Positions 1 through 13,289 of a stretch of DNA of 64,000 nt are shown here, in pieces. Made by a program: the position numbers and the translations under genes. This stretch comes from Ignelater luminosus (Eukaryota; Arthropoda; Insecta; Coleoptera; Elateridae), in the NCBI GenBank assembly GCA_011009095.1, contig VTPC01006054.1, forward strand, positions 124,001-188,000. The letters run 5' to 3'. The notes beneath the pieces were generated by a model. The model was not told where the DNA came from. It searched no databases and saw only the letters and a program-made list of their open reading frames with translations. Numbering within the stretch: the first letter of the stretch is position 1; the number at the start of each line of letters is the position of its first letter.

Positions 1-3000
1 AAGCCCAGATATTTATTTCTGATTATTAGTTATTTCATAAAAATTGTTCATTACTTTTGTATCTATTCTATTGTATCAATAGCAAATTTTAGTTTGATCA
101 ATTTACTTGAGAAACAATGGTGAAAAGACGGAAACTAATTAAAACACTACACTCGACATTAAACAAAAAATTCTTTGGAATATTTATGCATGCAGCAACA
201 TTTATCTATAGGAGGTATCTGAATATGTAAATTTGACGCAAAACGCACCCGTTTAACTCATAGTTTGTGTTGCTAATATGCTTTTATTATTTCGATTTGT
301 AAAACAAACCACAGCAGTTATCAGCATGCAACGTTTCCAAAACGCATTTGTCTTGATTTTTCGGTTCTGCGGTTTGATCATTTATCATAACTCTTGTATA
401 ACAAAATAATCAATACTACAAAACCTCTCGATTTTAATATTTCAAATTCTTCAAATTAGCGAATTAAAACAACTGGATATAAAATGGCGCTCATTATTCA
501 TATTCTCGGTTTCTAAAAATGCCGTTACTTAAAGAGGAGAATGATCTTTTGAGAAAAAGTCGTGACCATCGTAATGTCTCGCCGCGGAGCTCTATTTTAT
601 ATAATAATATCATGCACATAACCGAATGCATAAGCGAAAACGAGACGGAGAGATAAGAAACACACACTGTACTACCTTTATCCATATTCTATTCCGTTTC
701 TTGATGGGAGTGAAAATAAAGACCGTGGTTTGTGTCGCGAAATGGGTCTCATTAAAATTAATGGCCACGCGAGTGTACTTTACCTATGAAATATGAAACA
801 AAAGCGACTTGAACGATTATAATATTTTGATGGTGGTGAGCAACAGCAAAAAAAAGGTAACAATATAAAAAGATGATGGAAAAATAAAAGAGATCGGTAT
901 TTTCTTTTTAAGAGGTATTGTGTAACGGAGTTTATTATTATTGCATAAAAGAACGAAACGGTACACCCAAGGGGAATTGTTTCTAATTTGTGCAACACAG
1001 AAAATTCTAATAATGATCAATTCTAGAAGAAATTGAATTAATTTGGAAAGTTTCAAACTCAGGTCTCCTCGAGTAAAACGAGTAGAAGACACAAAAAAGT
1101 TGATATTGAGACAAATGGGGGAATTGTAAACTCGAGACGGAGATGAATGACATTTTAATTGTTTTCCCAACCAAAGGTGGAATAAAATGTGTGAGAACGA
1201 AACAAATGACAATTTAACTAACGCTGGAAACGGCTGCGATTGAGAAAAGTAACTCAACAGGTCTTAACCCTTAATGAACTTATTTTGAAACTTGCACATC
1301 TAGCGAAAATGGGGGAGAGTTGAGCTCACTTGATTTGAGTGTAATATTAAAAATTGATATTTAAAGGTTTCTGAAATATTCCCAATGGTTTAATTACAAA
1401 TCTCGCAGTGGAGAAAAGCCTTTTAAATTGCACTTTACAAATTTTCAGATGCCTTAAAATATATCGAAGCTAATTACAACTTGAGATGTGTTCACAATTC
1501 ACAGCAAAGATTATTCAATTCAAATAATCCTATAATAAAAACACAAAACTTCATATATACAACTAGTGAAAAGTATTTTAAATATTCTCTTGAAAAAATT
1601 AGTTGGGTCATTTTAATGTAGAAAAGCCCCCTTAAAAATATTTCTATAATTAATGCATCTACGAAAATAAAATTCTAATTAATCCACTAGCAATTTGTCC
1701 CCTGTTAAACTTTGAAATCGCTCAACCAACCACTAATAAATCTACGGCCGCATTTGTTTGTATTTGCTTGCTATCAAGCCGTGAAATATTTGTTTAGGTG
1801 TTTATTTTGGTACTCATTATGGGCCTGGAATAGACGCGTTTCAATAGCACTTCAACATGTCAATTATATTATTTTTCTTTTCTTATTTTCATTCCTCATT
1901 TTACACAAGTGGTTTTTCTCAAGAAGAAATGTGCGCTTTTAGGAATAGCTAAATTTGATTATCTGTTTACTCGGTTTTTTCCAAGCATAAAATTTTTAAT
2001 CATTTTAATAAAACTGCACCAACGTTAAAATGATAAAACGGAAAATGAACAACGTTGTGCTTTTCCCTTGTGTGAAATAACTGCCAAAATATATAATTTC
2101 TCCGGAGGGATTTAACCTAACCTACAAGGAAATTATTGTTATTAATATTTATAAACCGACAAACTTGCAAAGGATCAACACGAATTTAATTCAATAAAAG
2201 CAGCAAAAAGAGTTTAAATTTCTGATTACATAACTATAAGAAATTTCCATTTCATCACTCAAAACAGAAAAAGGGATCGAAAATTTCTTTTGTTTATTTT
2301 AAAACGAATTACCAGCGATGTATCCACTTAACTTCTATTTAAAATTTCTCAAACTTACCCAGTTTGTTTAATTTATAAAAAAATCCATTATCAAAAAATA
2401 TCAAAAAACAAAAAAAGGCAACTTCAAAAAATGCAGACTTGTAAAGGCACAAAAAAGAAAGGAGCACTAACGCAACCATAGATACCTAAACAACAACTAC
2501 CAATCCACTGAAAGATTTGTAAAATTACAACATACGAACGAGAATCGTCGTTTCTCGCAGAATTTCGGAAGCTTCCGGGATTACGTCAATATTACTTCCG
2601 TCTCACTCTACCAGGTACACCCCCGCAACAATGAAGAAGCGCCATCCCGAAAGGGTGTCACTTCACGTCCTAAACAAAAACCCGTTTCGTGCAGAAGTAG
2701 CGCGCACATGGTGTTGTTTCCACTTTTGCCGTTGCTGTAATGTTGCTTTCTTCTTCGTTATTTCGCCGTTGCAAATTATAATTACGAGTGTCCACTTGAA
2801 AAAAAGGAAAAGTGAGAAATTCTAAAACGGACGAAAGTAAAAAAAAAACACATTCTAGGACAAATTCGCATGGACAATAATGTTAACACAATCATTTATA
2901 AAACACTTCTTAACATAATAAAACTGCTCCTTTATGCCGGCTAATGGCAGGAAATTGAGCGACGCGCCTGAATACGGCCGCAAAAACGTTATAAGGGGGG

Positions 3001-4197
3001 TCATTATCGAAAAAGATTGCACAATATCACAAAAGGACATATATATATAGTAAAAACCACCACGAGGTGCCCCTAATATCGATTGGCCCATAAAATGGGG
3101 AAACCTTTTTTCATTAAAAGTGTTTGCCGAATCGATTTTGTATACCTTAAATTTCGCTTACGTGTCACTTAACCGTCTTTGTCCATAAATTTCCACTTTA
3201 TTAGTTCGCAAACTCATTACACCGACCTTTCTCTAATAGTTCGCCAATTATATTTGTCGCGTAAAGGTGAAGAAAAAGAGCGCGCACACACACACTAAAC
3301 CAACAATCAACAATTTATAAATGCCGATTTATATCGACAAACGGCGTTTGTTAGACGCGTTAAAAATAAATTGGATACGACATAAATTGTTTGATTTGCT
3401 GCCAAACCGATTTTCTACAAGAAACTGCATACAGTTTTAATTTTCGCTGGAATGCATTTAAAAGGCTTTTCTCCACAATGTAATCTACAAATTGAAAAAA
3501 TTTAAGCAATTCAGAAAATGTTCTGTGCATTCAGAAAGCAATTTTTTTCTTTGTACAACAAAAAGATAGGCGTTGACTGTCATTGGAAATCCATCCTAGT
3601 TACGTAATTGTCGCTGTTATTTTTATAAACCGTTCAAGAAGAACGTTGACTAATTTTAATAACCGTTACTGAGAATATGACAAACAAAAAATAAACATAT
3701 ACCGGTGGAGAACAATCTGCAGGTATTTAAAGAAAATAAAAAGGCAAATATGATGCCATCAATATAAAGGAAGATGGTCGCTGTCTCAAAGAATGGTTCG
3801 CGATGTGGCAACTACGACATATTTGACCTGAGAATGAGAGATGTAAAGGCTCTAACAATCCAAACCCACAAAAAATTCCTAATCCCTCTTTACTTGACCA
3901 AACCGTTAACCAAGAAAGGTAAAATCTAATTATCTAGGGCAAAACTCATGATGCAGAGCTTTTTCTTCAAGAAAGTTTCTATTTTCACTATTTGAAGAAA
4001 TGAAACAACAGTTTGAACAATCGTGAAGGGAAAAGCTAGATCAGAATTCCATCAGACAAAACCAAAAGAAATTCCGGTAAGATATCATAAAAGCTAACTC
4101 AGCAAAAGAAGAGCTAAAAGGAATTAAAAGATTATTTTTAAACCATTTTTAAAACATTATACATTCTAACTAACTCATTATCCATAACAAAGAAATT
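1..4197. other. AT-rich stretch with no gene recognised
   Basis: Both strands hold only short frames without recognisable domains or convincing splice-site series. Around 2545-2640 composition rises and there is a CRE-like TTACGTCA next to a GAAGCTTC repeat, which could be part of a promoter, but no open frame or splice pattern follows to support a gene. I see no repeats in this stretch that recur elsewhere in the window. Confidence 0.5.
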
Positions 4198-4427
4198 GAT
4201 GATTGATGATAGTTTGAATTTCTCGCGTTAATATTTCAGTGATTTTTGCACCTTAGAGTTGGCGGTGTTGCTTGGTGTCACTTAACCATACTTAATCAGC
4301 CAATGGCGTACACGTTGTCATGACAATGTCAAACAAGACTAAATCAAGAGTGTAGTACTACTAACTTTTGAAATATTCTTGTTTCGTGGGAAATTCAAAC
4401 TGTCATCCATTAGTTTGGATCACTCCG
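4198..4427. mobile_element. TIR MITE, about 230 bp, copy 1
   Basis: This is a short non-coding element whose ends are inverted copies of one another. The left side reads TGATAGTTTGAATTTCTCGC and the right side, reverse-complemented, GGATGACAGTTTGAATTTCC. It ends in GGATCACTCCG followed by TA. A second copy lies at 27117-27352 with the same internal order, including the shared stretch CAATGGCGTA and GTTGTCATGACAATGTCAAA. The outermost left bases of this copy have diverged. It has no coding capacity. The superfamily is not assigned because no clean target duplication is visible. Confidence 0.7.
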
Positions 4428-5053
4428 TATTACTGAATAGTGATTTGACTGCGTAAGAGGAAAAAAGCAGTAAACAAACGGAATAAGCTATCAAGTATTA
4501 TTAAACTTACTTCTATACAACCTAACTTAAATGGCAAAGGAAAAAGGAAAAAAACAAAAGGATTTCTAAAAGAAATTTAGTGAATGCTGAGTATTGATCG
4601 CGACAATTTCGACGGGCCATGGAAATTGATTCAAAAAGTGTTGATATTGGTTTTCAAATATTTTTGACTGTGTTGTTGCAAGCTTTATTGTAGTAAGGTG
4701 ACTTTCTGATGGACGATATTTCGCCGTGGAATTCGACAGTGGGGTTAATATAGAAAGTCTAACTTTGCAATAAAGTTAGCCTGGTTTATAGTTGTTAAAA
4801 AAAAGAGCATAAACTCTAGAGGGAAGAAAACAAGATTCGACGTAGCCTACTAAAAATAACCGAGTCGCACCTTACAACAAAATTTTTGTTTCGCTCATGC
4901 AGGTTAAATAAAGGGAGAGCAAGAAATTTGACAGTAGACAACAGTAGGTGGCTTGGTAGACTATGTGCCACGGTAGATGGCATAGCCCAACTGTAGGGTA
5001 TCACAGGTGACTTGGTAGAAATCGCAGATCGTCCGGATAAGACAAACTTCCAT

Positions 5054-5061
5054 CTTACAAC
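5054..5061. repeat. Target site duplication of the hAT-type MITE
   Basis: CTTACAAC is repeated exactly at 5214-5221, immediately outside the other end of the inverted-repeat element. Confidence 0.85.
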
Positions 5062-5213
5062 CAGTGGCGGCTGGTGACCTAACTTCAGGTGGTGCCAAAA
5101 CCACGTGTTCGTCGCTTGATTGGTTTGTTTCTGTATAATTTGACAGTTTTAACCAATCAAGCGACGATCACGTGGTTTTGGCACCACCTGAAGTTAGGTC
5201 ACCAGCCGCACTG
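5062..5213. mobile_element. 152-bp foldback MITE with 8-bp target duplication (hAT-type)
   Basis: The element is almost entirely two inverted arms of about 65 bp around a short centre. It starts CAGTGGCGGCTGGTGACC and ends GGTCACCAGCCGCACTG, the arms differing by a one-base indel and one substitution near the centre. It is flanked by a perfect 8-bp direct repeat, CTTACAAC, at 5054-5061 and 5214-5221. An 8-bp duplication and CAG-starting ends are typical of hAT superfamily elements. It has no coding capacity, so it would move only with a transposase encoded elsewhere. The near identity of the arms suggests a young insertion. Confidence 0.88.
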
Positions 5214-8200
5214 CTTACAACCAGATTAGCTTACGTTACATTAGGTTACAGTAAAAAAGCCTGACAATAAGCCATCGTGGGTTGCATTGATGAAAGGCAA
5301 GTGCCAGCTTAGAATAAAGTTAGTTTTTCTTAAAAACAGTTAAAGGAAACACAATAGATGACCTGGTGGAAGACAAAGATGGACTGTGAACCTGCAACAA
5401 AAGCAAGAAAACTTTTTCTGTATGAAGGTTGAAACTGAACAGCAAGAAGACCAACAGCAAAGAACGAAGACTGAAGACCGACTCTGAGCTACCATAGGTG
5501 GCTTGGAATAGGAAGAAGTTGATTAAAAGAAGAGAGCATGAAGTGGGCTATCGCAGGTCATAAAGCGCGACTGTGCTAAGGTTGAAAGACGACAGCAAAA
5601 GGTCAGGCAGTCGATTTTTATTGCGTTACTGCCAAAAAATACCATTAGGGATAATTACTATATGCCTTTCATAGTGATAAACGGTAACGATTGTTCCTAA
5701 TTTCTTTAGTGTTAACCAACAGTGAGTAAATCTCTGTAGAGATCAAAAAAGATAGCAATTCAGTTGACTAAAGGTTGGGATATCCGCAATATTAGGCAGG
5801 ATGGCCTCTAATTGGTCCATTGGATTAGGTTAGGGCAATGCTCTAAACATAGTTTTTCTAAAAATATCTGAAGAATATTAGGAAATCTCAAAGAATTTAA
5901 TAATTCCAAGAAATGTTTTAGCAAGGTTGCTGTCGAGTAATTAATGTTCTTTCAAAAAATTTCTCCAAACCCACCGTAGCTGGTTTGGTTGAGGGCGAAA
6001 GCTATAGACGTGCCAACGCAGATGGACTGGTGGAAGGTGGAGCTCAATCGTGCCCCACCGAAGGATGCCTGAAAGACAACGAAGCTCGACGGTGGACAAA
6101 AGAGGACAAGATTCCTACTTCACAATTAGATTAGCTTCCTTTGCAGAGATTAAAAGAGGAAAGCATGCAAGTCAACAGTGCGCCCCCCCCCCCCATCAGC
6201 ATGGGTGATCCGGTGAAGAGCGAAGTTCAACCGCGGAGGTATCCACCAAAGATGGCCTGGGACAGGACAAAGTTCCATTTCACAAGAATAGCTTTGTTTA
6301 TGAAAGTTAGAAGAAAACAACATGAAACATAACAGTGGAATTAACTATTAGAGAACAAAGTACGACCAGAAGTCGCCTGAATTAGAACTAAATCCTACTT
6401 TACAACCACTTTCTCTTCCCTTACGAGAGTTAAAAGAGAGCCACCGCAGGTGGCCTGGTATATTGTCATAGAGAACTAAAGTCTTACAGTAAGTTTAACT
6501 AAGAAAACATGAAACCCCGTGCGCCAGCTAGAAGATGGCAAAAGACAACCAAGTTAGCCTCTTTATGCAAATTAAATTAGGAGAGTATGAAGGCCCCACA
6601 ACCAGATTAATTTGAACTGTACATTTCAAATCAAATATCCTAACTTTTTCAGGATTTTTATGAAATTTTCTTGAAAATTCCATGTACTACCTATTCTAGT
6701 CTTCTGCTATTCAAAGGTCGATGCGCAACCGACCCGACAATCCGCCTTGCACCGCACAATAATGATTTGAAGTTAGCTACAACGTTCATTATACAGTTAT
6801 TGAGGTAATTAAGTCAATTGTTCAAATAAGAAATAAAGAAAAAAGACGATCATTAAAACCTCTATTAGAAATTAAAGAAACTAATATGAAGGTGAACAAA
6901 ATTATAGGGATAACAGTCGTCGGAACCAATCAGAAGAATACAAAAATTTATAAAATCGTCAAATCAGGAGATTTGTTGGCAGCTCTGACAACAATGTATT
7001 GCAGCTGTTATTTATTCACTTCTTTTTAAACAATTAAAAATTCCTTCAAGGAATCTTGCTTCTATTGGCGACCAGAGCCGGCTCAAAGCATGTCAGCACC
7101 TTTAACCAAAAATTGGGAAATTCCTTTGGGGGCTCCACACCAAACTACGGACCTTTCCTCAGACTCCCGAAATAACATGATGGACAATTATACAACGTCA
7201 TGAGCGGACACTCTTGATGATGTAACCTTTTTTGCTCTTATTAGAAATTTCAGACAAAATCATTGAATTTCTTGACCTTTATTTATATTTTCCTAATCCA
7301 TTACTTTTTCCATAAAAATCTTTTTCTTGACTTTGCTAAGTCTTTTGTTTTTTCCTGGTTTTCAAGCGACACCAAACCCTGTGAAAATGAAAGAGCATAA
7401 ACTTAACATGGGGCAAACGTAGGTGAACAGTGAAGCCTGACCGTTTGCTACCTTAGATCCAAGTTCCATTTTACAAATGGTAGTTGTACAATAGTGTGTC
7501 TGATACAAAAGGAATCACATCTTACAACTATAACACTTAAAGAAGAAAAGCGTACAATCGAACAATGGGCTACCGCAGGTAGCCTGACGGGGGACGAAGA
7601 GAGGCTTTATGTCGCCAAAAGTGGCCTGGAACAGGACGAAGTCCCATTTAATGACAATAGCTTACCTTATGAAGATTGAAAAGAAGACAGCTTGGAAGCT
7701 AATAATGAATTGACGTGGTAGCCTACTAGAGGGCGAAGCTAAACCATGGGCCACTAAGACTAAACTTCACTTTACAATCGGGTTAGTTTTCCTTAAAAAA
7801 ATTAAAAAGAAAAATAGCATGAACACAAGCAACCTGGTGAAAGGTGAAATCCGATCCTGTGCCATCGTAGGTGTCCTGATATAGGATCAAGTGTTACCTT
7901 ATTAGTCAAAGAGATTTCCTTATGAAGCTTAGAAGAGACGAGCATAAATAGTAACAGTGAGTTATTGTGGGTTGGTTCCACCACAACCACGTAAGCTTCC
8001 CTTATGGAGATTGAAAGGGAAGAGCATTCCTCCACCGTCAGTGGCCTGATTTAGGGCTAAGTTCTACCTTACTAGTAGGGTAGCTGTCCTTTTAAAGTTT
8101 AAAGAAGACGAGCATGAAGATCAACTGTAAGCCACCGCCGGAGGCCTGTTGGAAATAAAACGAAGTCTCAATTTAGAATGTTATGTAGGGGATATGAAAC

Positions 8201-8599
8201 CTGGTAGTAGATGCCAAATCTCGACCGTGGCTTAGTATAAAGCGTACTCTGACCAGAGGGCAAAGCTTGACTGTGGACTACTGTAGACGAAGTTTTATCT
8301 TGAAATCAGATTAGTTTCCGGTATGAAGGTTACAAGAGGAAAGCACACCTTCCCGACAGGGCCACTAAGCAGGAAAACTCTAAAATTATAATTGGATGTG
8401 CTTGAGGCGCTCAAATATTGGAGATGACACTGGAAAAGTAGAAAGTCTCCACTGCAGTGGCAAGGTGAGAATTGCGTTCTGGGGAGATTTTCGTTGGTTA
8501 GGGAAAAAGAATTTTTTGAAAAAAATAATCAAAAGGGGATTCCTATTGTTGAAGGACCAGGAATATAATGGGAAAACCTAGAAATATTTGGGTATTTAC

Positions 8600-11500
8600 A
8601 GCACTCCCCTTTTGGTAACACTGCCCCACTTGGACTGAGTGTAATTTTTCAGCTTTACATTATATTGAAACGTTTTTCTTTCATTTATTGAAATTCATAT
8701 TATTGTATCAGAATAATCGCAGTGCGCTTAGTACATCATGCACTCTACACATGCTAGTTCTGACGAATCTAAATCAATTATAAAAATTAATAAATTAATT
8801 TACGCACAGTGTTGTCAGATTTAACAAATTCTCCATAGTTCTGGGGAAATTTTTTATTCTCAGGATAAAAGGATATCTCTCAAATGATTTGGAGATCTAA
8901 GAAACATTTTAGGATTCTTTCATCATTTTATAAGAGTTTGCACAAGTAAATATTAAAATACAAACTAAACATTTAAAAATGCATAAAAACTAGAAAAAAT
9001 AGTGAGATTGGTTTTAAGCAAACGAAAAGATAGAAAGGCGATAAACATGATGAGAGAGATGTGTTTCAAAGGCATTGAAGAACTAATTATTTCCTAATTT
9101 CTGTGAATTCGATAAGTGTTCAGTGAAGTAGTTAATAATGAAAAAACTGTAATAATTGTTTGGGAAATACTACATAAAGTATTCTTGCTAGAGATACAAT
9201 TAAAACAGTCTTCAAGACGTCTTTACCTACAATTTTATTGTTAAGTTGTTAGATAAACCTCATTGTTAAAACGCAAAATAACTGGATAAAATTAGCAATT
9301 ATACAACCAAAATACATACTAATCAACTCAAAAAAAATCCTTTAGGTTTTCTAGGAACTGAATTACATATACGTAAGTAAATTCTCAAGAAAGCAAACAC
9401 TGTTAAAATCCTTAAAAACAGAAAGGCAAATTAAACTTTCGTGTAATCGAATAAAATGCAAACGCCTAGCAAAATATCGTTCGCAATCACGTTCATTGTA
9501 CATACAAGTCCTGAAAAGACTTAAACAAATTATTGATTACGTCTATAAATAATACCCAAGAAATGTACAGCATGATAAGAATATTCTAACTCAAACTACC
9601 AAGAAATATTTTATTTATACCTTAAAATTTTTAATTAGATATTCAAACATTTCTTAGTATCAAGTACAAACTCGACAAAAAGTGCTGTGATAGAGTTATT
9701 TACTAGTACTTATGACCTCATTGATGATTTATTTTTTTACGAGCACGACTTAGTCATGAATAATCTATTTCACTCGTATTGTGTAACACGTCGCCTTCGA
9801 TAATTTCCACCATTAAACAATGAAATGAGGAAACAAAGAAAGAAAAAACAGGAGAGATGTTCAATTTTTTTTTAGTACTACTTATAGTTATGTGCAAGTG
9901 CCTAACTTAATTAAAAACAATGATAGTTAATGGTTATGAAGGACAGGCCTACGCAATTATACAGAGTTGGACTAATAGTAAATTCAGTGTACGCATAGCT
10001 AACTATTCAAATGAGAACAAATTAGAGAAACAAGAAACAACAAAATAAAAAAAAACAAATAAATGTGAAAGATAGGATGGCGAATGAAACCGCTATGTCT
10101 GGCTACAAATGCGGAAACAGCTGAATGTAAGCAGATGGTTTTATTAATCCACCTGCCTTTTTATAATATTAAAAAAATATTTTAGAAAGAAAACTTTTGC
10201 TTTGTCTTCGTTTAAAAAATATTGATCACCCTGTATTTTTATTAGTACTTTATTTAAAAAATTCTACTGTTTTAATGCACATAAAAAATTCCAAGCACGT
10301 ACCGTTTTCAACAAAACAAAACAATAAAACAAAAAGAATACGTAAACTACTTACTTTCTCAGCAAAACACAAAAACAATCAGCTTGCATTAGAAAAACAA
10401 AAATAATTCTTTGAGGGTTTTAAATTAGCCAGAGCAGGCTTTGAAATAAATCGCATTTGCATTTCGATTGTCTGTGAAGCGATTCAATTTTTTATCCCCT
10501 TTCATAGGTCACTAGATCTTTCTACTATTTATACCAAAGAAAACGACGACGACGAAGACGCTTAGAGAAGCCGAAAACACGCAGAGCACGTCGTTTTAAA
10601 TAAAATAAAGAGTTAGAGGGTAGTCGTGAAGAGCCGAGGACTTTCAGGGTGAACAGACTCGTATAAATGGTTTATGAAAAGCCATGTGGGCAACAGGTGT
10701 TTTTGGATAATAGCTGCTAACACACCGGGATCAACTTGAAGGGGGCCCTATAAAGCGTTTAAGGGTTACGATAATATACAACCCGAGTCGTAATATTGTT
10801 CGACACAATTTAGTTTTTTCCAATTTTTCTCAATTTTACAAAATTTGTCAAATAAGAAAGAAAGAACACGTTCCAATCAATCTAAAGCGGAAAACAATTT
10901 ACCGGGTCTACTATCCCCAAAAGCATTAGAATTTCCTTTTACAACTGGGAATATCCTGGAAAAGCGAAGGCTATACTACCTACCCTGTTAACATTTAAAG
11001 TTTCCAAGGAAACAACCCTTTAACCCTTTACCGGTCATAAAATTAATTAAAAAATAGAATTACATCCTCACCTTTTGAGACCCATGTAAAATTATGGAGA
11101 TCTCTTCGTTTTGCTTTTCCTCTTATTATACGCGGAAACTTCCTTGTTTAAGATTATTCAGTTCCTAGATGGTAAACAGAAACTTGTTTTCTTTTATAAT
11201 GAATGTTGTTGTAAATAAGTTTCAGCTAAATCTATAAATAGGTTCTATTTTTACTTCTTATTTTGCCTTTCTTTGATTAATTTAGAATAACATTGATTTA
11301 TTGACAGCAATATTGCATTATAAATATGAGAATACGTGCAAGAAGTCCAAATGGTAATTTAGTTTCCTGCGTAGTAATTGCATCACTACTAATTTCTTTG
11401 TGCCAGTCTAATTCAGACCTAACGATTTGTCTCGTTTTAATTACTAATGTTATTCACAGTAATTTGGCAAGGTAACTCTGCTTTATTTAACGCTTTCGGA

Positions 11501-11655
11501 TGAGATTTTAAATATTTCTCGACATATTTGGCAAATTTATATTTTTTTTTCTTGTTGCTTTCAGTGAAAGTCTTTTTACTGTTTACTTCCCTTTGAGGGA
11601 AATCCAAACATCTGTGCTAAATTCTAATAAAAGCTTCAGATTTTCACCGCTACGA
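8600..11655. other. AT-rich stretch with no gene recognised
   Basis: Only short frames are seen, none with a recognisable domain. A richer patch at about 10540-10740 has CGACGACGACGAAGACG and no continuing open frame. No mobile element ends were found. Confidence 0.45.
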
Positions 11656-11659
11656 CCAC

Positions 11660-11925
11660 ACAACTTGATGGTCTAGTTGGTTTAGACGCCCGATGTGAGA
11701 TTGGAAAACGTGGGTTCGAATCCTGCCCAAGCAGAAATCTTTCAGACTAATTTAAACATTTACCTTAAAAAAATCAAACGTACGTGGGCAGAAAAGGCGT
11801 AGGTCGGAGGGTTTAAAATTTGTTGGCCCGGCTATAGCTCAGATTGTAGGGTGCTGCGAATTAGTTGATGTCAAATCAATTCGCATTATAAGTTTGGTTT
11901 TCTCGCCCGCAACTATTTTTAAATT
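11660..11925 (+). mobile_element. tRNA-derived SINE-like sequence, two tRNA-like parts
   Basis: The first part has an A-box-like TGGTCTAGTTGG at 11669-11680 and a B-box GGTTCGAATCC at 11713-11723, spaced as in a tRNA gene. A T-arm and a weak anticodon arm can be folded, but there is no proper acceptor stem. About 100 bp further on, TAGCTCAGATTGTAGGGTG (from about 11833) again resembles a tRNA D-arm and A-box but lacks a good B-box. This looks like a dimeric or doubly inserted SINE rather than a functional tRNA. It ends just before the mariner at 11949. Confidence 0.5.
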
Positions 11926-11948
11926 TTTAAATGTAAAGCAAATTTCTA

Positions 11949-13222
11949 CGAAGGCGGTTCAATAAGTACCCGTGTTAGAAATGAAGACACAATTTTTTCA
12001 AAATTTTTTTTTTATTTTTTAACATAGTCTCCTTTTAGAAATATACACTTCTCCTAACGTTCCTGCCATTTTTTAACCCCTCCAAAAAATAGGATTTGTC
12101 GAACTCTCCAAAATACGCCTCTATCTCGGCGATGACTTCCTCGTTTGAGCTAAATTTTTTTCCCGCGAGCCATTTCTTCATGTTAGGAAACAAGAAAAAG
12201 TCGCAGGGAGCCAGATCGGGTGAATACGGGGGGTGCGGCAGCAATTCATAATGCAATTCATGCAGTTTGGCGGCGACAACTCCGGATGAATGTGCTGGTG
12301 CGTTATCGTGGTGAAACAGCACCTTCTTTTTCGCCAAATGCGGCCGGGTGTCCTTCAATTTTTTGTCGAAGCTGTCTAATAACTCACTGTAGTATTGTCC
12401 AGTGATCGTTCTTCCTTTTTCTAAAAAATCCATGAGGATGACGCCGTTCGCATCCCAAAAAATCGTCGCCATGACCTTTCCGGCCGATGGAACCATCTTC
12501 GCCTTCTTTGGAGCAGATTCACCGGGAGAAATCCATTGTTTTGATTGTTGCTTAGTTTCTGGTGTGTAATGATGAATCCAGGTTTCATCAACGGTGACAA
12601 CTCGACGCAATAACTCCTTCGGATTTCGCTTAAATTGCTCCAAACACTGCTTCGAAGTTAACAGCCGCATCCGCTTGTTGTCCACCGTTAGCAATCGCGG
12701 CACCCATCGCGCCGACAATTTTTTCATCGCCAACTTATCATGTAAAATATTAATTGCCGTTCCGGTCGACACACCTACGGCCTCTGCTACTTCACGCACT
12801 TTCGTTCATGTCGTGGACTTTTTGAATGATTTCCTCGGTAACCACGTCTGCCGGGCGTCCTGGTCGCTCCTCATCAAAAACGGATGTTCGCCCACGTTTA
12901 AATTCGTTGAACCAATATTTAACTGTGGTCATAGATGGCGAAGTGTCCCCATAAACAGCATCCAACTTTGCTTTTATCTCCTCGCATTTTTTCCCATCCA
13001 AAAACAGAAAGCGAATTACCGAACGATACTGCTCTTTTTCCATCTTAGCTAAAATCACGAAACACGTCTTACTCAAATGGCTGTCAAATCCAAACTAACC
13101 TATCAATCAGTCTGCAATTTGTTATACCGTCGTTTGATAGATGGCAGCACACGATGATAACACCAACTTCCCTCAGGAACGCCTTCTGTCGTCAAACACG
13201 GGTGCTTACTGAATCCCCCTCG
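11949..13222 (-). mobile_element. Near full-length mariner element (irritans-type)
   Basis: The element is about 1274 bp, the usual mariner size. Imperfect inverted ends are visible: left GGTTCAATAAGTACCCGTGT, right (reverse-complemented) GGATTCAGTAAGCACCCGTG. Both sides are bounded by TA (11947-11948 and 13223-13224), the Tc1/mariner target dinucleotide. It contains one transposase gene on the minus strand, which is broken (see 12012-13043). Left and right ends differ at several positions, so this is an inactive, moderately old copy. Confidence 0.92.
12012..13043 (-). pseudogene. mariner transposase, frameshifted
   Basis: This would be the DDD-type transposase that cuts and rejoins the mariner ends. 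The N-terminal part (13043 down to about 12795) has the paired helix-turn-helix DNA-binding region, including YGDTSPSMTTVKYWFNEFKR and the RPGRP linker. The catalytic part carries VDETWIHHYTPE, HHDNAPAH and PYSPDLAPCDFFLFP. There are 34 residues between the second and third Asp, the D34D signature of mariner, and WVPRLLT is also present. Lesions: the frame breaks at about 12795 after HDMNE, with a few residues missing relative to the family. A second shift and an in-frame stop fall in the last 20 residues near 12040-12055. I chose the Met at 13043 because family members begin close to MEK.YR. The gene cannot give a full protein as it stands. Confidence 0.93.
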
Positions 13223-13289
13223 TATTTCTTTTTATTTTAAATAGAAACTGCCTTTACTTTTAGTAGTTTTTCACCGTGCTCATTGCGCT

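Larger units (their letters stand above)
4930..8480 (+). repeat. Degenerate hairpin-bearing tandem repeat region
   Basis: Recurring phrases run through this region: variants of ACAACCAGATTAGCTT, CTTATGAAGGTTGAAAGA, AGCATGAA, and a palindrome such as GGCTACCGCAGGTAGCC at 7568-7584. They recur in the same order at irregular spacing of roughly 100-240 bp, as expected of an old, diverged tandem array. The short frames here (for example 6141-6332 and 7494-7679) follow the repeat units and show no protein family. The palindrome plus GGCGAAGC-type segments link this region to the arrays at 14.9, 35.7, 46.3 and 53.2 kb. A separate foldback MITE is inserted at 5062-5213. Confidence 0.65.

Noticed and set aside
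2545..2640. Heat-shock or CRE promoter
   Set aside because: One GAAGCTTC pair and a TTACGTCA are present, but the heat-shock element spacing is irregular and no gene follows.
12594..13052. 152-codon plus frame across the mariner
   Set aside because: Antisense of the transposase, whose minus-strand reading has all the mariner motifs.
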